Of a stretch of 64,000 nt of DNA, positions 33,951-43,615 are shown piece after piece (the first letter of the stretch is position 1; each line of letters begins with the position of its first letter). Below the pieces are notes generated by a model. The model did no database searches. It was given only the letters and a program-made list of their open reading frames with translations, and was not told where the DNA came from. This stretch comes from Flavobacteriaceae bacterium (lineage in GTDB: Bacteria; Bacteroidota; Bacteroidia; Flavobacteriales; Flavobacteriaceae): contig JAGQYS010000017.1 in the NCBI GenBank assembly GCA_020435965.1, positions 62,001-126,000 on the forward strand, written 5' to 3'. A program made the position numbers and the translations under genes.

Positions 33951-35828
33951 ATGAGCCTATTTTTAGACACATATGACGTTATAGTAGTTGGAGCAGGTCA
34001 CGCAGGAAGTGAAGCTGCTGCTGCTGCTGCTAACATGGGAAGTAAAACCCTTCTCATTACAATGAATTTGCAAAACATTGCGCAAATGTCGTGCAATCCT
34101 GCAATGGGAGGAATCGCTAAAGGACAAATTGTTCGTGAAATTGATGCGCTAGGTGGTTATAGTGGTATTGTTAGTGATACTTCTGCAATTCAGTTTAAGA
34201 TGCTTAACAAATCAAAAGGACCAGCAATGTGGAGTCCAAGAGTGCAAAGTGATAGAATGCGTTTTGCAGAAGATTGGAGAATACTACTAGAACAAACACC
34301 AAACCTTGACTTTTATCAAGAGATGGTTTCGGGTTTATTGGTTGAGAAAGGAAAAGTGGTTGGTGTAAAAACATCTTTAGGAATTGAAGTAAAGGCAAAG
34401 TCTGTTGTGCTTACTAACGGAACATTCTTAAATGGATTAATTCATATTGGCGATAAGAATTTTGGAGGTGGTAGAGCAGGAGAAAGAGCTGCTACTGGAA
34501 TTACGGAACAGTTGGTCGATTTAGGGTTTGATTCTGGTAGAATGAAGACAGGAACACCACCAAGAGTTGATGGCAGGTCATTGGATTTTTCAAAAATGAT
34601 TGAGCAACCAGGCGACGAAAACCCTGAAAAGTTTTCGTATTTAGATGTTACAAAACCATTGACCAAACAACGTTCATGTCACATGACTTATACCAGTGAG
34701 CAAGTGCATGATTTGTTGCGTGAAGGCTTTGATCGTTCGCCAATGTTTAATGGTAGAATCAAAAGTTTAGGGCCGCGTTATTGTCCTTCAATAGAAGATA
34801 AAATTAACAGATTTGCCGATAAAGATAGGCATCAGCTATTTGTTGAGCCAGAAGGTTGGAATACTGTTGAGGTTTATGTAAACGGATTTTCAACGTCTTT
34901 ACCAGAAGATGTTCAATTTAAAGCATTGCGTTCTGTTGTTGGGTTTGAAAATGTTAAGTTTTTCCGCCCAGGATATGCTATAGAATACGATTATTTTCCG
35001 CCTACACAATTAAAGCACACACTTGAAACCAAGCTTGTTGAAGGCTTATATTTTGCAGGTCAGATAAATGGCACAACAGGTTATGAAGAAGCTGCTTCAC
35101 AAGGTCTAATGGCTGGAATAAATGCAAGTTTGAAAGTACAGGAAAAAGAACCTTTCACATTACAAAGAGACGAAGCTTATATTGGCGTTTTAATTGATGA
35201 TTTAATTACTAAAGGTACAGAAGAGCCTTATAGAATGTTTACCTCTCGTGCTGAATACAGAACATTGTTGCGTCAAGACAACGCTGATTTGCGCTTAACA
35301 CCTAAAGGATTTGAATTAGGTTTAGCCAGCGAAAAACGTCTAAGACGAATGGAAGAAAAGCATGAAAATGCTGAAAAATTCGTACAGTTTTTTAGAGAAA
35401 CTAGTATTACTCCTGAAGAGGCAAACCCTGTTTTAGAAGCTAAAGATTCTGCTCCAGTAAAACAACAAGACAAGATGTTTAAGTTGTTTGCAAGACCAAA
35501 TATTACTATTGATGATGTGCGTAAATTTGAAGCTGTGGAATCTTATATTCAGGAAAACAATCTAGATCCTGAAGTAATTGAACAGACAGAAATTCAGGTG
35601 AAATATTCTGGATATATTGAAAAGGAAAAGAACAATGCAGATAAGTTGAATCGATTAGAGTATGTAAAAATCCCTGCTAATTTTGATTATTCACAGATTA
35701 AATCTATGAGTATGGAGGCAAGGGAAAAACTTAAAAATATTCAACCTACATCCATTGCTCAAGCCTCAAGAATTAGTGGCGTTTCTCCAAATGATATTTC
35801 GGTTTTGTTAGTTTATATGGGAAGATAA
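33951..35828 (+). CDS. mnmG: tRNA uridine-5-carboxymethylaminomethyl(34) synthesis enzyme MnmG (GidA)
   Basis: FAD-dependent enzyme that, with MnmE, builds the cmnm5 group on the wobble uridine of certain tRNAs. 625 residues, usual length. DVIVVGAGHAGSEAAAAAA near residues 8-26 is the FAD-binding GxGxxG, MSCNPAMGGIAKGQIVREI near 45-65 and the FNGRIKSLGPRYCPSIEDK block near 260 are family signatures. A TTG at 33927 opens a longer frame that would run through the palindrome; the ATG at 33951 (MSLFLDTYD) is preferred. MnmE is not nearby. The gene is bracketed by two identical parS-like sites. Confidence 0.96.
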   Translation: MSLFLDTYDVIVVGAGHAGSEAAAAAANMGSKTLLITMNLQNIAQMSCNPAMGGIAKGQIVREIDALGGYSGIVSDTSAIQFKMLNKSKGPAMWSPRVQSDRMRFAEDWRILLEQTPNLDFYQEMVSGLLVEKGKVVGVKTSLGIEVKAKSVVLTNGTFLNGLIHIGDKNFGGGRAGERAATGITEQLVDLGFDSGRMKTGTPPRVDGRSLDFSKMIEQPGDENPEKFSYLDVTKPLTKQRSCHMTYTSEQVHDLLREGFDRSPMFNGRIKSLGPRYCPSIEDKINRFADKDRHQLFVEPEGWNTVEVYVNGFSTSLPEDVQFKALRSVVGFENVKFFRPGYAIEYDYFPPTQLKHTLETKLVEGLYFAGQINGTTGYEEAASQGLMAGINASLKVQEKEPFTLQRDEAYIGVLIDDLITKGTEEPYRMFTSRAEYRTLLRQDNADLRLTPKGFELGLASEKRLRRMEEKHENAEKFVQFFRETSITPEEANPVLEAKDSAPVKQQDKMFKLFARPNITIDDVRKFEAVESYIQENNLDPEVIEQTEIQVKYSGYIEKEKNNADKLNRLEYVKIPANFDYSQIKSMSMEAREKLKNIQPTSIAQASRISGVSPNDISVLLVYMGR

Positions 35829-35836
35829 ATTTAGAG

Positions 35837-35852
35837 TGTTCCACGTGGAACA
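35837..35852. promoter_or_regulatory. parS-like centromere site, right of mnmG
   Basis: TGTTCCACGTGGAACA again, identical to 33928-33943, beginning 8 bp after the mnmG stop codon. Confidence 0.75.
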
Positions 35853-35884
35853 TGCTTATTTTTTACTTTAATTATTTTAGTTTT

Positions 35885-35910
35885 GTCATTCCGCGCTTGA
35901 AGCGGAATCT
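35885..35910. repeat. GTCATTCC-type palindromic repeat
   Basis: GTC-ATTCCGC-GCTTGAA-GCGGAAT-CT: 7-bp arms around a 7-base loop. It shares the ATTCC/GGAAT ends with the other copies and ends 6 bp before the methyltransferase start. Confidence 0.7.
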
Positions 35911-35916
35911 ATTTTT

Positions 35917-36768
35917 ATGAATGATTCAACAACGTTTCTTAAGGTAAAAGACCACTCCGTTTCAGGAGAAGAGTTTCAACTCATTGAGAATAAAACCTAT
36001 GGTTTTTTAGAAACCAGCCCTCAACCTAAAGTAAAACAACTATCAGAATATTACAAAACGGAAGACTATATTTCGCACACAGACTCCAAGAGAAATCTAT
36101 TTGAAAAAGCATATCATTTTGTAAGGACTATTTCATTAAAGAAGAAGTTGAGTCTCATAAATTCTTTTCAGCCTTTAGAGAAAAACCTGTTAGATGTTGG
36201 TTGCGGCACAGGAGATTTTTTGCGTGTTGCACAACAAAATCATTGGAGTGTTTCAGGCATTGAACCCAATGAACAAGCACGACAACTTGCCAACCAAAAA
36301 ACCAATAATTCAGTTTTTAATACTGAGCATTTAGCAAAGTTTAAAAACCATAGTTTTGATGTGATTACGCTTTGGCACGTATTAGAGCATTTACCAAATC
36401 TTGAGGAACAGGTTTCAACTTTAAAATCATTACTAAAAGAAAAAGGCACTTTAATTATCGCAGTCCCAAATCACAAAAGTTACGATGCAGAACATTATAA
36501 AAACTTTTGGGCAGCTTATGATGTTCCAAGACATCTTTGGCATTTCAATCAAGATTCCATTTCAAATTTATTTGCAAATCAAAACATGAACGTTGTAAAA
36601 ACCATTCCTATGAAATATGACGCTTATTATGTGAGTCTGTTATCTGAAAAATATAAAAATGGATTTATGAATCCGTTGAAAGCTTTTTTGATTGGATTAC
36701 GTTCAAATATCAATGCCAAGCGTTCTGGAGAGTATTCCTCACTTATTTATATCATTAAGAATAGCTAA
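35917..36768 (+). CDS. Class I SAM-dependent methyltransferase
   Basis: 283 residues. Motif I of the Rossmann methyltransferase fold is LLDVGCGTGDFL near residues 91-102, followed by GIEPNEQAR (motif II) and FDVITLWHVLEHLPN (motif IV). An N-terminal segment of about 90 residues precedes the fold, with ENKTYGFLETSPQPKVK and YYKTEDYISHTD, as in the methyltransferase_23 type enzymes that often modify small molecules or sugars. The substrate is unknown. No operon partner; a GTCATTCC repeat lies directly upstream. Confidence 0.88.
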   Translation: MNDSTTFLKVKDHSVSGEEFQLIENKTYGFLETSPQPKVKQLSEYYKTEDYISHTDSKRNLFEKAYHFVRTISLKKKLSLINSFQPLEKNLLDVGCGTGDFLRVAQQNHWSVSGIEPNEQARQLANQKTNNSVFNTEHLAKFKNHSFDVITLWHVLEHLPNLEEQVSTLKSLLKEKGTLIIAVPNHKSYDAEHYKNFWAAYDVPRHLWHFNQDSISNLFANQNMNVVKTIPMKYDAYYVSLLSEKYKNGFMNPLKAFLIGLRSNINAKRSGEYSSLIYIIKNS

Positions 36769-36967
36769 AACGGAATTAAACAATCTATTTTAAAGAATTT
36801 TAATGGTCAAAACCATTTCCATTCAAATATTTTTTAAAGGCTTTAAATCGCTTTAAATGAAGTCTTTTGCAATAGATTTAATCAATTAGTGTGTTTTAAT
36901 AGCATAAATTATACTTATGACACAAATTCTTATGACAATTTTTTAATTATCTTCTCATTTACTTTTA

Positions 36968-36975
36968 TACTTTTG
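36968..36975 (+). promoter_or_regulatory. Bacteroidota -7 element for the Skp-like gene
   Basis: TACTTTTG matches TAnnTTTG, 21 bp before the ATG at 36997. The 228-bp gap behind it holds no gene that I can see. Confidence 0.45.
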
Positions 36976-36996
36976 CCACACTAAATTTAAAATAGG

Positions 36997-37512
36997 ATGA
37001 AAAATATTGTAGTCGCAATAATTGTAATTTTTACGTTTGCTTCATGCCAACAATCTCAAAAAATAGGATTTGTTGACAATTCTAAATTGATAAATGAGTA
37101 TCAAGAAAAAATTGATATTCAAGATAAGTTGCAAGCTAAAATTAAAACTTACGAAGCAAGGAGAGATAGTGTTAGACAAGCATTTCAATTGGAAATTAAC
37201 GAGGCAGAATTAAAATCTCGTAAAATGTCTCAAGCAGATTTGCAAAAATTATCTCAAGAGTTACAACAAAAAGATCAAGTCATTGCACAACGCGATCAAT
37301 TTGAGCAACAACAAATAGCTCAAGAAAGCCAAGCGCAAAATGACTCTTTAATAAAAAAAGTAAGAAACTTTGTAAAAGATTACGGAACTAAAAATGGTTA
37401 CGACTTTATTTTAGGGAGTAATGAAGCAGGAAGTGTGATGTATGGAAAAGAAGCTAGTGATTTAACTCAAGAAATTCTTGATGCTTTAAATGTTGCTTAC
37501 AAAAAGAACTAA
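36997..37512 (+). CDS. OmpH/Skp family periplasmic chaperone, lipoprotein form
   Basis: 171 residues. A lipobox (IIVIFTFASCQQS, Cys near residue 17) suggests a lipid anchor where E. coli Skp is soluble. The body is the OmpH/Skp pattern: KIGFVDNSKLINEY strand, a long Gln/Glu-rich helical hairpin (about 45-120), and a closing YDFILGSNEAGSVMYGKEASDLTQEILDALN region. Skp carries unfolded outer-membrane proteins through the periplasm. Single gene with promoter element upstream and a hairpin terminator downstream. Confidence 0.9.
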   Translation: MKNIVVAIIVIFTFASCQQSQKIGFVDNSKLINEYQEKIDIQDKLQAKIKTYEARRDSVRQAFQLEINEAELKSRKMSQADLQKLSQELQQKDQVIAQRDQFEQQQIAQESQAQNDSLIKKVRNFVKDYGTKNGYDFILGSNEAGSVMYGKEASDLTQEILDALNVAYKKN

Positions 37513-37537
37513 TTTAGGATTATTCCTAATTTTTATG

Positions 37538-37565
37538 AACGCTAGACGAAAGTCTGGCGTTTTTT
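37538..37565 (+). terminator. Terminator after the Skp-like gene
   Basis: AACGCTAGAC-GAAA-GTCTGGCGTT-TTTT: a 10-bp stem with one T-G pair, GNRA tetraloop and T tract. Its end reaches the stop codon of the convergent kinase gene. Confidence 0.88.
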
Positions 37566-38487
37566 AATTACTGTAAAACGAAAAAGCACCAGGAACAATA
37601 CTAATATCAATGTTTCCCGTTCCAATCAATTCACCATCTGCTTGTATAAAGGGTTTGGCTTCTGAATCAATAATAATTGACAATTCATTAACTTTATAAG
37701 TTTCAACTTTTGAATGCTCAATAATTTTACCGTTAAACAGTTTTGGCAAGTTTTGTATAATTTCTAGTTTGGTCAAATCTTTAGCTATCGAAACATCAAA
37801 CAAACCATCATAAGGGTTTGGCGTTTTGGTTAACCTCATTCCTCCACCAGAATATTTACACAATCCAACTAAAACCATCAGCGATTTAGTTGTTATTCTT
37901 GTATCATTCAAGATAATGGTTGCATCGAAATTTTTAAACGAAAACAATCCAACAACAGCACCAATTAAATAAGCCAAAGCACCAAGATATTTATAAGCAC
38001 CAACTTTACTCACCACAAAACCATCAAAACCTACACCAGCAAGATTATTAAAATAGATAGCATCTCGCTGCTCATCAATAAAAGTAATCTTACCTAAATC
38101 TTGCTGTTTAACATTGCCATTTTTAATTATAGAAATTGAATTTTTAATGTTTAGAGGAATACTGTGAGTTTTTATCCAATCATTTCCAGTTCCAATAGGA
38201 ATGATACCTATTTGAATAGTTGAGGGATTTACATGTTTTTGCGATTGGACACCATTAATAATATTGTGTAATGTACCATCGCCACCAACACAAATTATTT
38301 TTATAAAGCCTTGTTTTATAGCATTTTGAATTAATTCTTTACTGTGATTTGCATATTCCGTAAAGGCAAAATCGAAGTCAAATGCATTGGATTCAAGCTC
38401 AGCCTTAATTTTTGGCCATTTACGTTTACTAGAACCATTTCCAGAAGTTGGATTAACAATGACGAACCAACGATTTGAAGTTGCCAT
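37564..38487 (-). CDS. Diacylglycerol/lipid kinase (YegS/DagK family)
   Basis: 307 residues. FVIVNPTSGNGSSKRKW at the N-terminus, the nucleotide-binding GGDGTLHNIINGV near residue 67, IGIIPIGTGNDWIKT near residue 95 and the closing VDSEAKPFIQADGELIG-like motif (IIDSEAKPFIQADGE) are diagnostic of the DAGK catalytic family. It should phosphorylate a lipid such as diacylglycerol or a sphingoid lipid at the inner membrane. Its start overlaps the holB stop by one base (TAATG), so the two are co-transcribed. Confidence 0.9.
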   Translation of the reverse strand: MATSNRWFVIVNPTSGNGSSKRKWPKIKAELESNAFDFDFAFTEYANHSKELIQNAIKQGFIKIICVGGDGTLHNIINGVQSQKHVNPSTIQIGIIPIGTGNDWIKTHSIPLNIKNSISIIKNGNVKQQDLGKITFIDEQRDAIYFNNLAGVGFDGFVVSKVGAYKYLGALAYLIGAVVGLFSFKNFDATIILNDTRITTKSLMVLVGLCKYSGGGMRLTKTPNPYDGLFDVSIAKDLTKLEIIQNLPKLFNGKIIEHSKVETYKVNELSIIIDSEAKPFIQADGELIGTGNIDISIVPGAFSFYSN

Positions 38488-39629
38488 TAAGCAGATTTTT
38501 TATGAAGCAAACGTGTTAGTTTTATGGATAAGTCTGTCAGGATAATTTTAGAATTTCCATTACGCTCAATATGATAAATGGCATCTTGAATTTCGTCACT
38601 TATTTCCAAGACATTGCTTTCATGAACAAAAGGCGCAAATTTTTCTAACTTAAAATTCTCAGATTTTGGCTCCATAAAAACAAGTTCATTGGCATTGTAA
38701 TTCAATAACATAGCCTGACGGAAAAAATCCAAACAAAAATTTAAAAACTGTTTTTGGGTTTCACGACCAGTTTTAGCAATTTCTTCGCTCCATGAAATCA
38801 AATCATGAATTGCCGCTTTGTTGCCTTTAGCCTTAAAAGCACTTCTTATCCAGAACACAAACCATTCTTCAAACTGTGTATCTTCACTATCGTGATACAC
38901 CAAATCGCAAGCCTTATTATAGTTTCCGTTAGCTTGATGTGCAATTTTAGTTGCATCAGCTTCAGGAATTTGGTAGCTTTTAATCAACGCATCTTTAATT
39001 ACCTCCTCTGACAAAGGTGGAAAATGCAATAACTGACATCTTGATTTTATGGTAGATATGATTTGTTCTTCATCTTCAGCAATAAGAATGAAAATGGTTT
39101 TATTTGGTGGCTCTTCAATGAGTTTCAATAATTTGTTCGCACAAGCTGTATTCATTTTTTCAACCATCCAAATAATCATCACCTTATAACCACCTTCATA
39201 AGCTTTGAGAGATAAAGATTTGGAAATGTCTTGCGCTTCATCAACTCCAATTTGACCTTGCTTGTTATCAATACCAAGTTGTTTGTACCAATCAAAAAGA
39301 TTGCCATAAGGTTGCTCTTTTAACATCGTTCTCCAATCTTCCAGAAATAGTTTTGAAACAGGATGGCTTTTTACTTTATCTGTTCCAGCAACAGGATATG
39401 CAAAATGTAAATCAGGATGAGACAAGTGCTCAAATTTCAGATTGCAAGCAGATTCGTTGACCTTGTTATTTCCACAAATAACATGTTGTGCATAAGCAAT
39501 AGCCATTGGTAAGGTACCTGAACCTTCAGGACCAACAAACAATTGTGCATGCGGAATACGACCATTATTGGCACTCGTAGTAAGATGGCTTTTAAGGTGT
39601 TCTTGACCTAAAACGTCTGTAAATTGCAT
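38487..39629 (-). CDS. holB: DNA polymerase III delta' subunit
   Basis: Clamp-loader component in chromosome replication. 380 residues. The opening [14 protein letters not shown] and the P-loop region [18 protein letters not shown] (about 33-50) align with the delta'/gamma family, but the Lys of GxGK is Thr, as expected for a subunit that does not hydrolyse [15 protein letters not shown] near residue 205 carries the SRC motif. The frame continues back to a TTG at 39659; the ATG at 39629 (MQFTDVLGQ) is preferred. A -7 element lies only 5 bp upstream, suggesting a leaderless message. Confidence 0.9.
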   Translation of the reverse strand: MQFTDVLGQEHLKSHLTTSANNGRIPHAQLFVGPEGSGTLPMAIAYAQHVICGNNKVNESACNLKFEHLSHPDLHFAYPVAGTDKVKSHPVSKLFLEDWRTMLKEQPYGNLFDWYKQLGIDNKQGQIGVDEAQDISKSLSLKAYEGGYKVMIIWMVEKMNTACANKLLKLIEEPPNKTIFILIAEDEEQIISTIKSRCQLLHFPPLSEEVIKDALIKSYQIPEADATKIAHQANGNYNKACDLVYHDSEDTQFEEWFVFWIRSAFKAKGNKAAIHDLISWSEEIAKTGRETQKQFLNFCLDFFRQAMLLNYNANELVFMEPKSENFKLEKFAPFVHESNVLEISDEIQDAIYHIERNGNSKIILTDLSIKLTRLLHKKSA

Positions 39630-39633
39630 AAAA

Positions 39634-39641
39634 CAAACGTA
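39634..39641 (-). promoter_or_regulatory. Bacteroidota -7 element directly before holB
   Basis: Minus strand TACGTTTG matches TAnnTTTG and ends 4 bp from the holB ATG, so any transcript from it would be leaderless. Confidence 0.35.
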
Positions 39642-39723
39642 CTTAATTTTTTCACCCAAAAAAAGCGATATGAGTTAAAAAGAATCAAAAAGGAAACAAG
39701 CTCAAATTTTACAAGTAATAATT

Positions 39724-39731
39724 TATATTTG
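39724..39731 (+). promoter_or_regulatory. Bacteroidota -7 element for pgk
   Basis: TATATTTG matches TAnnTTTG, 18 bp upstream of the pgk ATG. Confidence 0.5.
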
Positions 39732-39749
39732 TCAACTAAAATTACTTTG

Positions 39750-40937
39750 ATGAAGACGATAAACGATTTTAATTTTGAAAACAAGAAAGCTTTAATTCGT
39801 GTAGATTTTAATGTACCATTAAATGACGCCTTTGAAGTTACAGATGCCACACGTATTTATTCGGCTAAACCAACCATTATTAAAATTTTGGAAGATGGAG
39901 GAAGCTGTATTTTAATGTCACATTTAGGACGACCAAAAGGAAAGCAAGATGAGTTTTCATTAAAGCACATTGCAAAAGAAGTTGAAGATGTTTTAGGTGT
40001 TGAAGTATTGTTTGCTAACGATTGTATTGGAGATGAAGCCGAAAAGGCCGCTCAAGAACTAAAGCCTGGTCAAATATTGCTTTTAGAAAACCTTCGTTTT
40101 CATCAGGAAGAAGAACAAGGCGATGTTAAATTTGCCGAACAACTTTCTCGCTTAGGTGATATTTATGTAAACGATGCTTTTGGTACAGCGCATCGTGCGC
40201 ATGCATCGACAACTATTGTAGCACAGTTTTTTATGGGCAAAAAATGTTTTGGAGCATTGTTAGCCCAAGAAATTGAGAGTATTGATAAAGTTATGCAAAC
40301 TGGCGAAAAACCAGTAACAGCAATACTTGGTGGTGCAAAAGTATCATCAAAAATCACAATTATTGATAACATACTTGATAAAATTGACCATTTGATTATT
40401 GGTGGAGGAATGACTTTTACCTTTATTAAAGCACAAGGAGGTAAAATAGGTAATTCATTAGTTGAAGATGATAAGTTAGAATTGGCAAATGAAATTTTAA
40501 AGAAAGCAAAAGCCAAGAATGTTCAAGTACACCTTCCTTTAGATGTTATCATTGCAGATGCATTTAGCAATGATGCGCATACCAATACATGCAAAATTGA
40601 CGAGATTCCTGATGGTTGGATGGGACTAGATGTTGGCCCAAATACAGAAGCCATGTTCTCAGATGTTGTTTCTGCCTCTAAAACCATTTTATGGAACGGA
40701 CCTCTAGGTGTTTTTGAAATGCCAAATTTTTCAAAAGGAACAATTGCTCTTGGTTATGCTATTGAAAACGCGACAAAAGAAGGAGCATTTTCGTTAGTTG
40801 GAGGAGGCGATTCAGTTGCTGCTGTAAAACAATTTGGATTTGAAGACAAAGTAAGCTATGTTAGTACAGGAGGAGGCGCTATGTTAGAAAGCTTAGAAGG
40901 AAAAACATTACCAGGAATTGCAGCCATATTAAATTAG
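39750..40937 (+). CDS. pgk: Phosphoglycerate kinase
   Basis: Glycolysis: transfers phosphate between 1,3-bisphosphoglycerate and ADP. 395 residues, typical length. RVDFNVPLN near residue 18 is the family signature, SHLGRPKG near residue 58 and the ATP-site GGAKVSSKI and [13 protein letters not shown] blocks are intact, as is GGGDSVAAV near residue 350. The frame is open back to 39624 but the added residues are unlike Pgk, and a promoter element separates them; the ATG at 39750 ([13 protein letters not shown]) is used. Divergent from holB, single gene, ends in a hairpin. Confidence 0.96.
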   Translation: MKTINDFNFENKKALIRVDFNVPLNDAFEVTDATRIYSAKPTIIKILEDGGSCILMSHLGRPKGKQDEFSLKHIAKEVEDVLGVEVLFANDCIGDEAEKAAQELKPGQILLLENLRFHQEEEQGDVKFAEQLSRLGDIYVNDAFGTAHRAHASTTIVAQFFMGKKCFGALLAQEIESIDKVMQTGEKPVTAILGGAKVSSKITIIDNILDKIDHLIIGGGMTFTFIKAQGGKIGNSLVEDDKLELANEILKKAKAKNVQVHLPLDVIIADAFSNDAHTNTCKIDEIPDGWMGLDVGPNTEAMFSDVVSASKTILWNGPLGVFEMPNFSKGTIALGYAIENATKEGAFSLVGGGDSVAAVKQFGFEDKVSYVSTGGGAMLESLEGKTLPGIAAILN

Positions 40938-40965
40938 AATTGAAACAATAAATTTTCAATTCTAA
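40934..40965 (+). terminator. Hairpin at the end of pgk
   Basis: TTAGAATTGAAA, loop CAATAAAT, TTTCAATTCTAA: a perfect 12-bp stem that includes the stop codon. No T tract follows on this strand, so it may stabilise the message or end transcription weakly. Confidence 0.6.
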
Positions 40966-41008
40966 CTAAAAAATACGATTTTAGCATCAAATCCGTTCTA
41001 CAGAACCA

Positions 41009-42574
41009 ATGATGACAACAATGACTTTACGATTATTTATTATTGCTCTTTTGGTTTCAACAACGTTAGGTTTTGCTCAAACCAAAGACTCCATTATAGC
41101 TAAAAGACAAATCATTAAGGACACGGTTATTGATGGTCAATCACAAGTAAAAAAAGAAATTGCTCCAGTTATAGATTCACTTTCAAAAATCAATTTAGAA
41201 GACCATCAATTGGCTTCGGAAATTGACGAAAAATGGCTAGAAGAACTATACAGCACTTCGCTTTATGATACCATTTATAACAGCATCAGAGAGATGGAGT
41301 ATGATACTGTTTATTTTCCGGAATTACCCACAGACACTTTAAAAAGCAGACTTGAAAAACTTAACGCTAAAACACCGTTTAACATTGAATATAATCCTTC
41401 ATTGGAAAGTGTAATAAAAGGTTATTTAAAAAACAGAAAGAAACACTTAGAAACATTAATGGCTTTAAGCGAATATTATTTTCCAATGTTTGAACGAGAA
41501 TTAGATAACCATGATATTCCTTTGGAAGTAAAATATTTGGCTATTGTTGAATCTGCCTTAAAACCAAGAGCTAAGTCTAGAGTTGGAGCAACAGGTTTGT
41601 GGCAATTTATGTTTGCTACAGGAAAAATGTATGGTTTAAATGTGAGCAGTTATGTAGACGAAAGAAGCGACCCAATAAAGTCAACCGAAGCAGCAAGTAA
41701 GTATTTAGCAAGTTTATATAAAATATTTGGGGATTGGGATTTAGCATTGGCTGCATACAATTCTGGACCTGGAAACGTATCCAAGGCGATTAGAAGGTCT
41801 GGAGGCTATCAAAATTATTGGAACATCAGGCACAATCTACCTCGTGAAACAGCAGGTTATTTACCAGCTTTTTTGGCTACTATGTATATTTTTGAATATG
41901 CTAAAGAGCATGGTTTTAATCCTAAAAAGCCAGAATTAACATACATACAAACAGACACCATAAGGGTTAGGGAAATGATATCATTAGATCAAGTATCTGA
42001 ACTTTTAGAAGTTCCAATAGAGGAATTACAATTTTTAAACCCTTCTTATAAATTAGACATCATTCCGCATATAAAAGGTGAAAATTACACCTTACGCTTA
42101 CCAAGAGAAAAAATAGGCTTATTTGTATCAAACGAAGATAGTATCTATAAATACGTTAGGGCAGAATTTGCAAAACGCGAAAAACCACTACCTCAATTCT
42201 TTGACAATGACACAAAGGTTACCTATCGTGTAAAATCAGGTGATTATTTAGGTAAAATAGCAAGGCAATATGGAGTAAGAGTAAGCCAGATTAAACAGTG
42301 GAATGGACTTAGAAGCAATAATTTACGCATAGGACAGAGACTAACCATTTACCCAAGAAAACCAGGATTTCAAACTTCCTTGTCTTCAAACAAATCAACA
42401 TCATCAAACACAATTGATCCAAATACTAAAACCTATAAAGTTCAAAAAGGAGATTCACTTTGGAGCATATCACAAAAATTCCCGGGAGTTTCAGTACAAA
42501 ACATAAGAGAATGGAACAATATTAGTGGATCTAATTTAAAAATTGGTATGACTCTTGTGGTGTCAAAGCAATAA
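41009..42574 (+). CDS. MltD-like lytic transglycosylase with two LysM domains
   Basis: 521 residues, secreted (signal peptide to GFAQT, about residue 24). The SLT domain has its catalytic Glu181 in AIVESALKPRAKSRVGATG and the LWQFMFATG and AAYNSGPGNV segments of MltD-type enzymes, which cleave peptidoglycan glycan strands to anhydro ends. Two C-terminal LysM repeats start with YRVKSGDYLGKIARQYG and YKVQKGDSLWSISQKFPG (about 405 and 475) and should hold it on peptidoglycan. A second ATG one codon later (41012) is equally possible. The DUF4837 lipoprotein gene follows after 18 bp. Confidence 0.92.
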   Translation: MMTTMTLRLFIIALLVSTTLGFAQTKDSIIAKRQIIKDTVIDGQSQVKKEIAPVIDSLSKINLEDHQLASEIDEKWLEELYSTSLYDTIYNSIREMEYDTVYFPELPTDTLKSRLEKLNAKTPFNIEYNPSLESVIKGYLKNRKKHLETLMALSEYYFPMFERELDNHDIPLEVKYLAIVESALKPRAKSRVGATGLWQFMFATGKMYGLNVSSYVDERSDPIKSTEAASKYLASLYKIFGDWDLALAAYNSGPGNVSKAIRRSGGYQNYWNIRHNLPRETAGYLPAFLATMYIFEYAKEHGFNPKKPELTYIQTDTIRVREMISLDQVSELLEVPIEELQFLNPSYKLDIIPHIKGENYTLRLPREKIGLFVSNEDSIYKYVRAEFAKREKPLPQFFDNDTKVTYRVKSGDYLGKIARQYGVRVSQIKQWNGLRSNNLRIGQRLTIYPRKPGFQTSLSSNKSTSSNTIDPNTKTYKVQKGDSLWSISQKFPGVSVQNIREWNNISGSNLKIGMTLVVSKQ

Positions 42575-42592
42575 TCGACTAAACAAAAAACA

Positions 42593-43561
42593 ATGAATAA
42601 AATTTTAGTTTTAGCAATCAGTGTCATGACATTTATAGGTTGCCAATCAAACAACAACGTTTCACTTTCACCATCATCAGGCAATATTAATAATCTTTCG
42701 GTTGTAGTAGACAATGATCTTTGGGAAGGCAGTGTAGGAGAGAGTATTAGAAATGTTATTGGCTCTCCACTTTACGGATTGCCACAAGACGAACCGTTAT
42801 TTACCATGAGGCAAATGCCAACAGTTGTGTTTTCTGATTTTGCCAGAAAAAATAGAACAGTTTTAAAAATAGAAAAAGGAAAAGAAGCTGACACCAAATT
42901 TTATGAAGACACCTATGCTAAACCACAAAAAATGGTTGTGGTTAGTGGGCAAACCAATCAAGAAATCATTAATGAAATTGAAACAAATGCCAATAAAATA
43001 ATTTCAATCTTTAAATCAGAGGAGATTAAAGAAAAGCAGCGTAGAATCTCTAAATCACTTCACAAAATCAATAATATTGAGTCTGTGTTAGGTTTAACAT
43101 TAGATTTTCCTTCTGCATATAGAGTAGCCACAGAAACTGATAATTTTTTCTGGTTAAGACGAGATATAAAAACAGGAACTTTAAATATACTACTATACGA
43201 AGTACCATTAAGCGAAATTAGCGACAACGATCAAGCCATAAATGATGTCATAAAAATGCGTGACTCTATTGGCAAGTTGTATGTTCCAGGACCACTTGAC
43301 GGAACATATATGATTACAGAAGAAGCATACACACCTTTTTTAAGCAACACGATTATAGATAACAAACCAACATATGAAACAAGAAGCACTTGGGAAGTTA
43401 AAGATGCTTATATGGCAGGGCCTTTTTTAAACTACGCTATTAAAGATGAAATTAACCAACGTTATGTTATTTTTGAAGGTTTTGCTTTTGCACCTTCGGT
43501 AGAAAAACGAGATTATATGTTTGAGTTTGAGGCCATTGCCAAATCAATAAAAATAAAGTAA
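42593..43561 (+). CDS. DUF4837 lipoprotein
   Basis: 322 residues. Lipobox VMTFIGCQSNN places the lipidated Cys near residue 17. The mature protein carries the DUF4837 pattern: DNDLWEGSVGESIRNVIGSP early, FFWLRRDIKTGTLNILLYE in the middle and SPLDG-like PGPLDGTYMITEEAY and WEVKDAYMAGPFLNYAI later. The family is confined to Bacteroidota and its function is unknown. It follows the lytic transglycosylase and probably shares its transcript, so an envelope role is likely. A strong terminator follows. Confidence 0.85.
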   Translation: MNKILVLAISVMTFIGCQSNNNVSLSPSSGNINNLSVVVDNDLWEGSVGESIRNVIGSPLYGLPQDEPLFTMRQMPTVVFSDFARKNRTVLKIEKGKEADTKFYEDTYAKPQKMVVVSGQTNQEIINEIETNANKIISIFKSEEIKEKQRRISKSLHKINNIESVLGLTLDFPSAYRVATETDNFFWLRRDIKTGTLNILLYEVPLSEISDNDQAINDVIKMRDSIGKLYVPGPLDGTYMITEEAYTPFLSNTIIDNKPTYETRSTWEVKDAYMAGPFLNYAIKDEINQRYVIFEGFAFAPSVEKRDYMFEFEAIAKSIKIK

Positions 43562-43564
43562 ACA

Positions 43565-43594
43565 AAAAAGCCATCTGTTTAAAGATGGCTTTTT
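43565..43594. terminator. Bidirectional terminator
   Basis: AAAAAGCCATCT-GTTTAA-AGATGGCTTTTT: a 12-bp perfect stem with a 6-base loop between DUF4837 and the convergent tatA, with A and T runs on both sides. Confidence 0.92.
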
Positions 43595-43615
43595 AAATAT
43601 TTTTAAAAATAGTAG

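Noticed and set aside
36769-36996. A tiny gene in the gap before the Skp-like gene
   Set aside because: The only ATG frames are under 15 codons, with no sign of conservation.
38487-39629. Pseudogene call for holB because of the degenerate P-loop
   Set aside because: Loss of the P-loop lysine is usual for the delta' subunit.
40163-40516. 117-codon open frame antisense to pgk
   Set aside because: Lies within a fully matched Pgk; composition is a mirror of the real gene.
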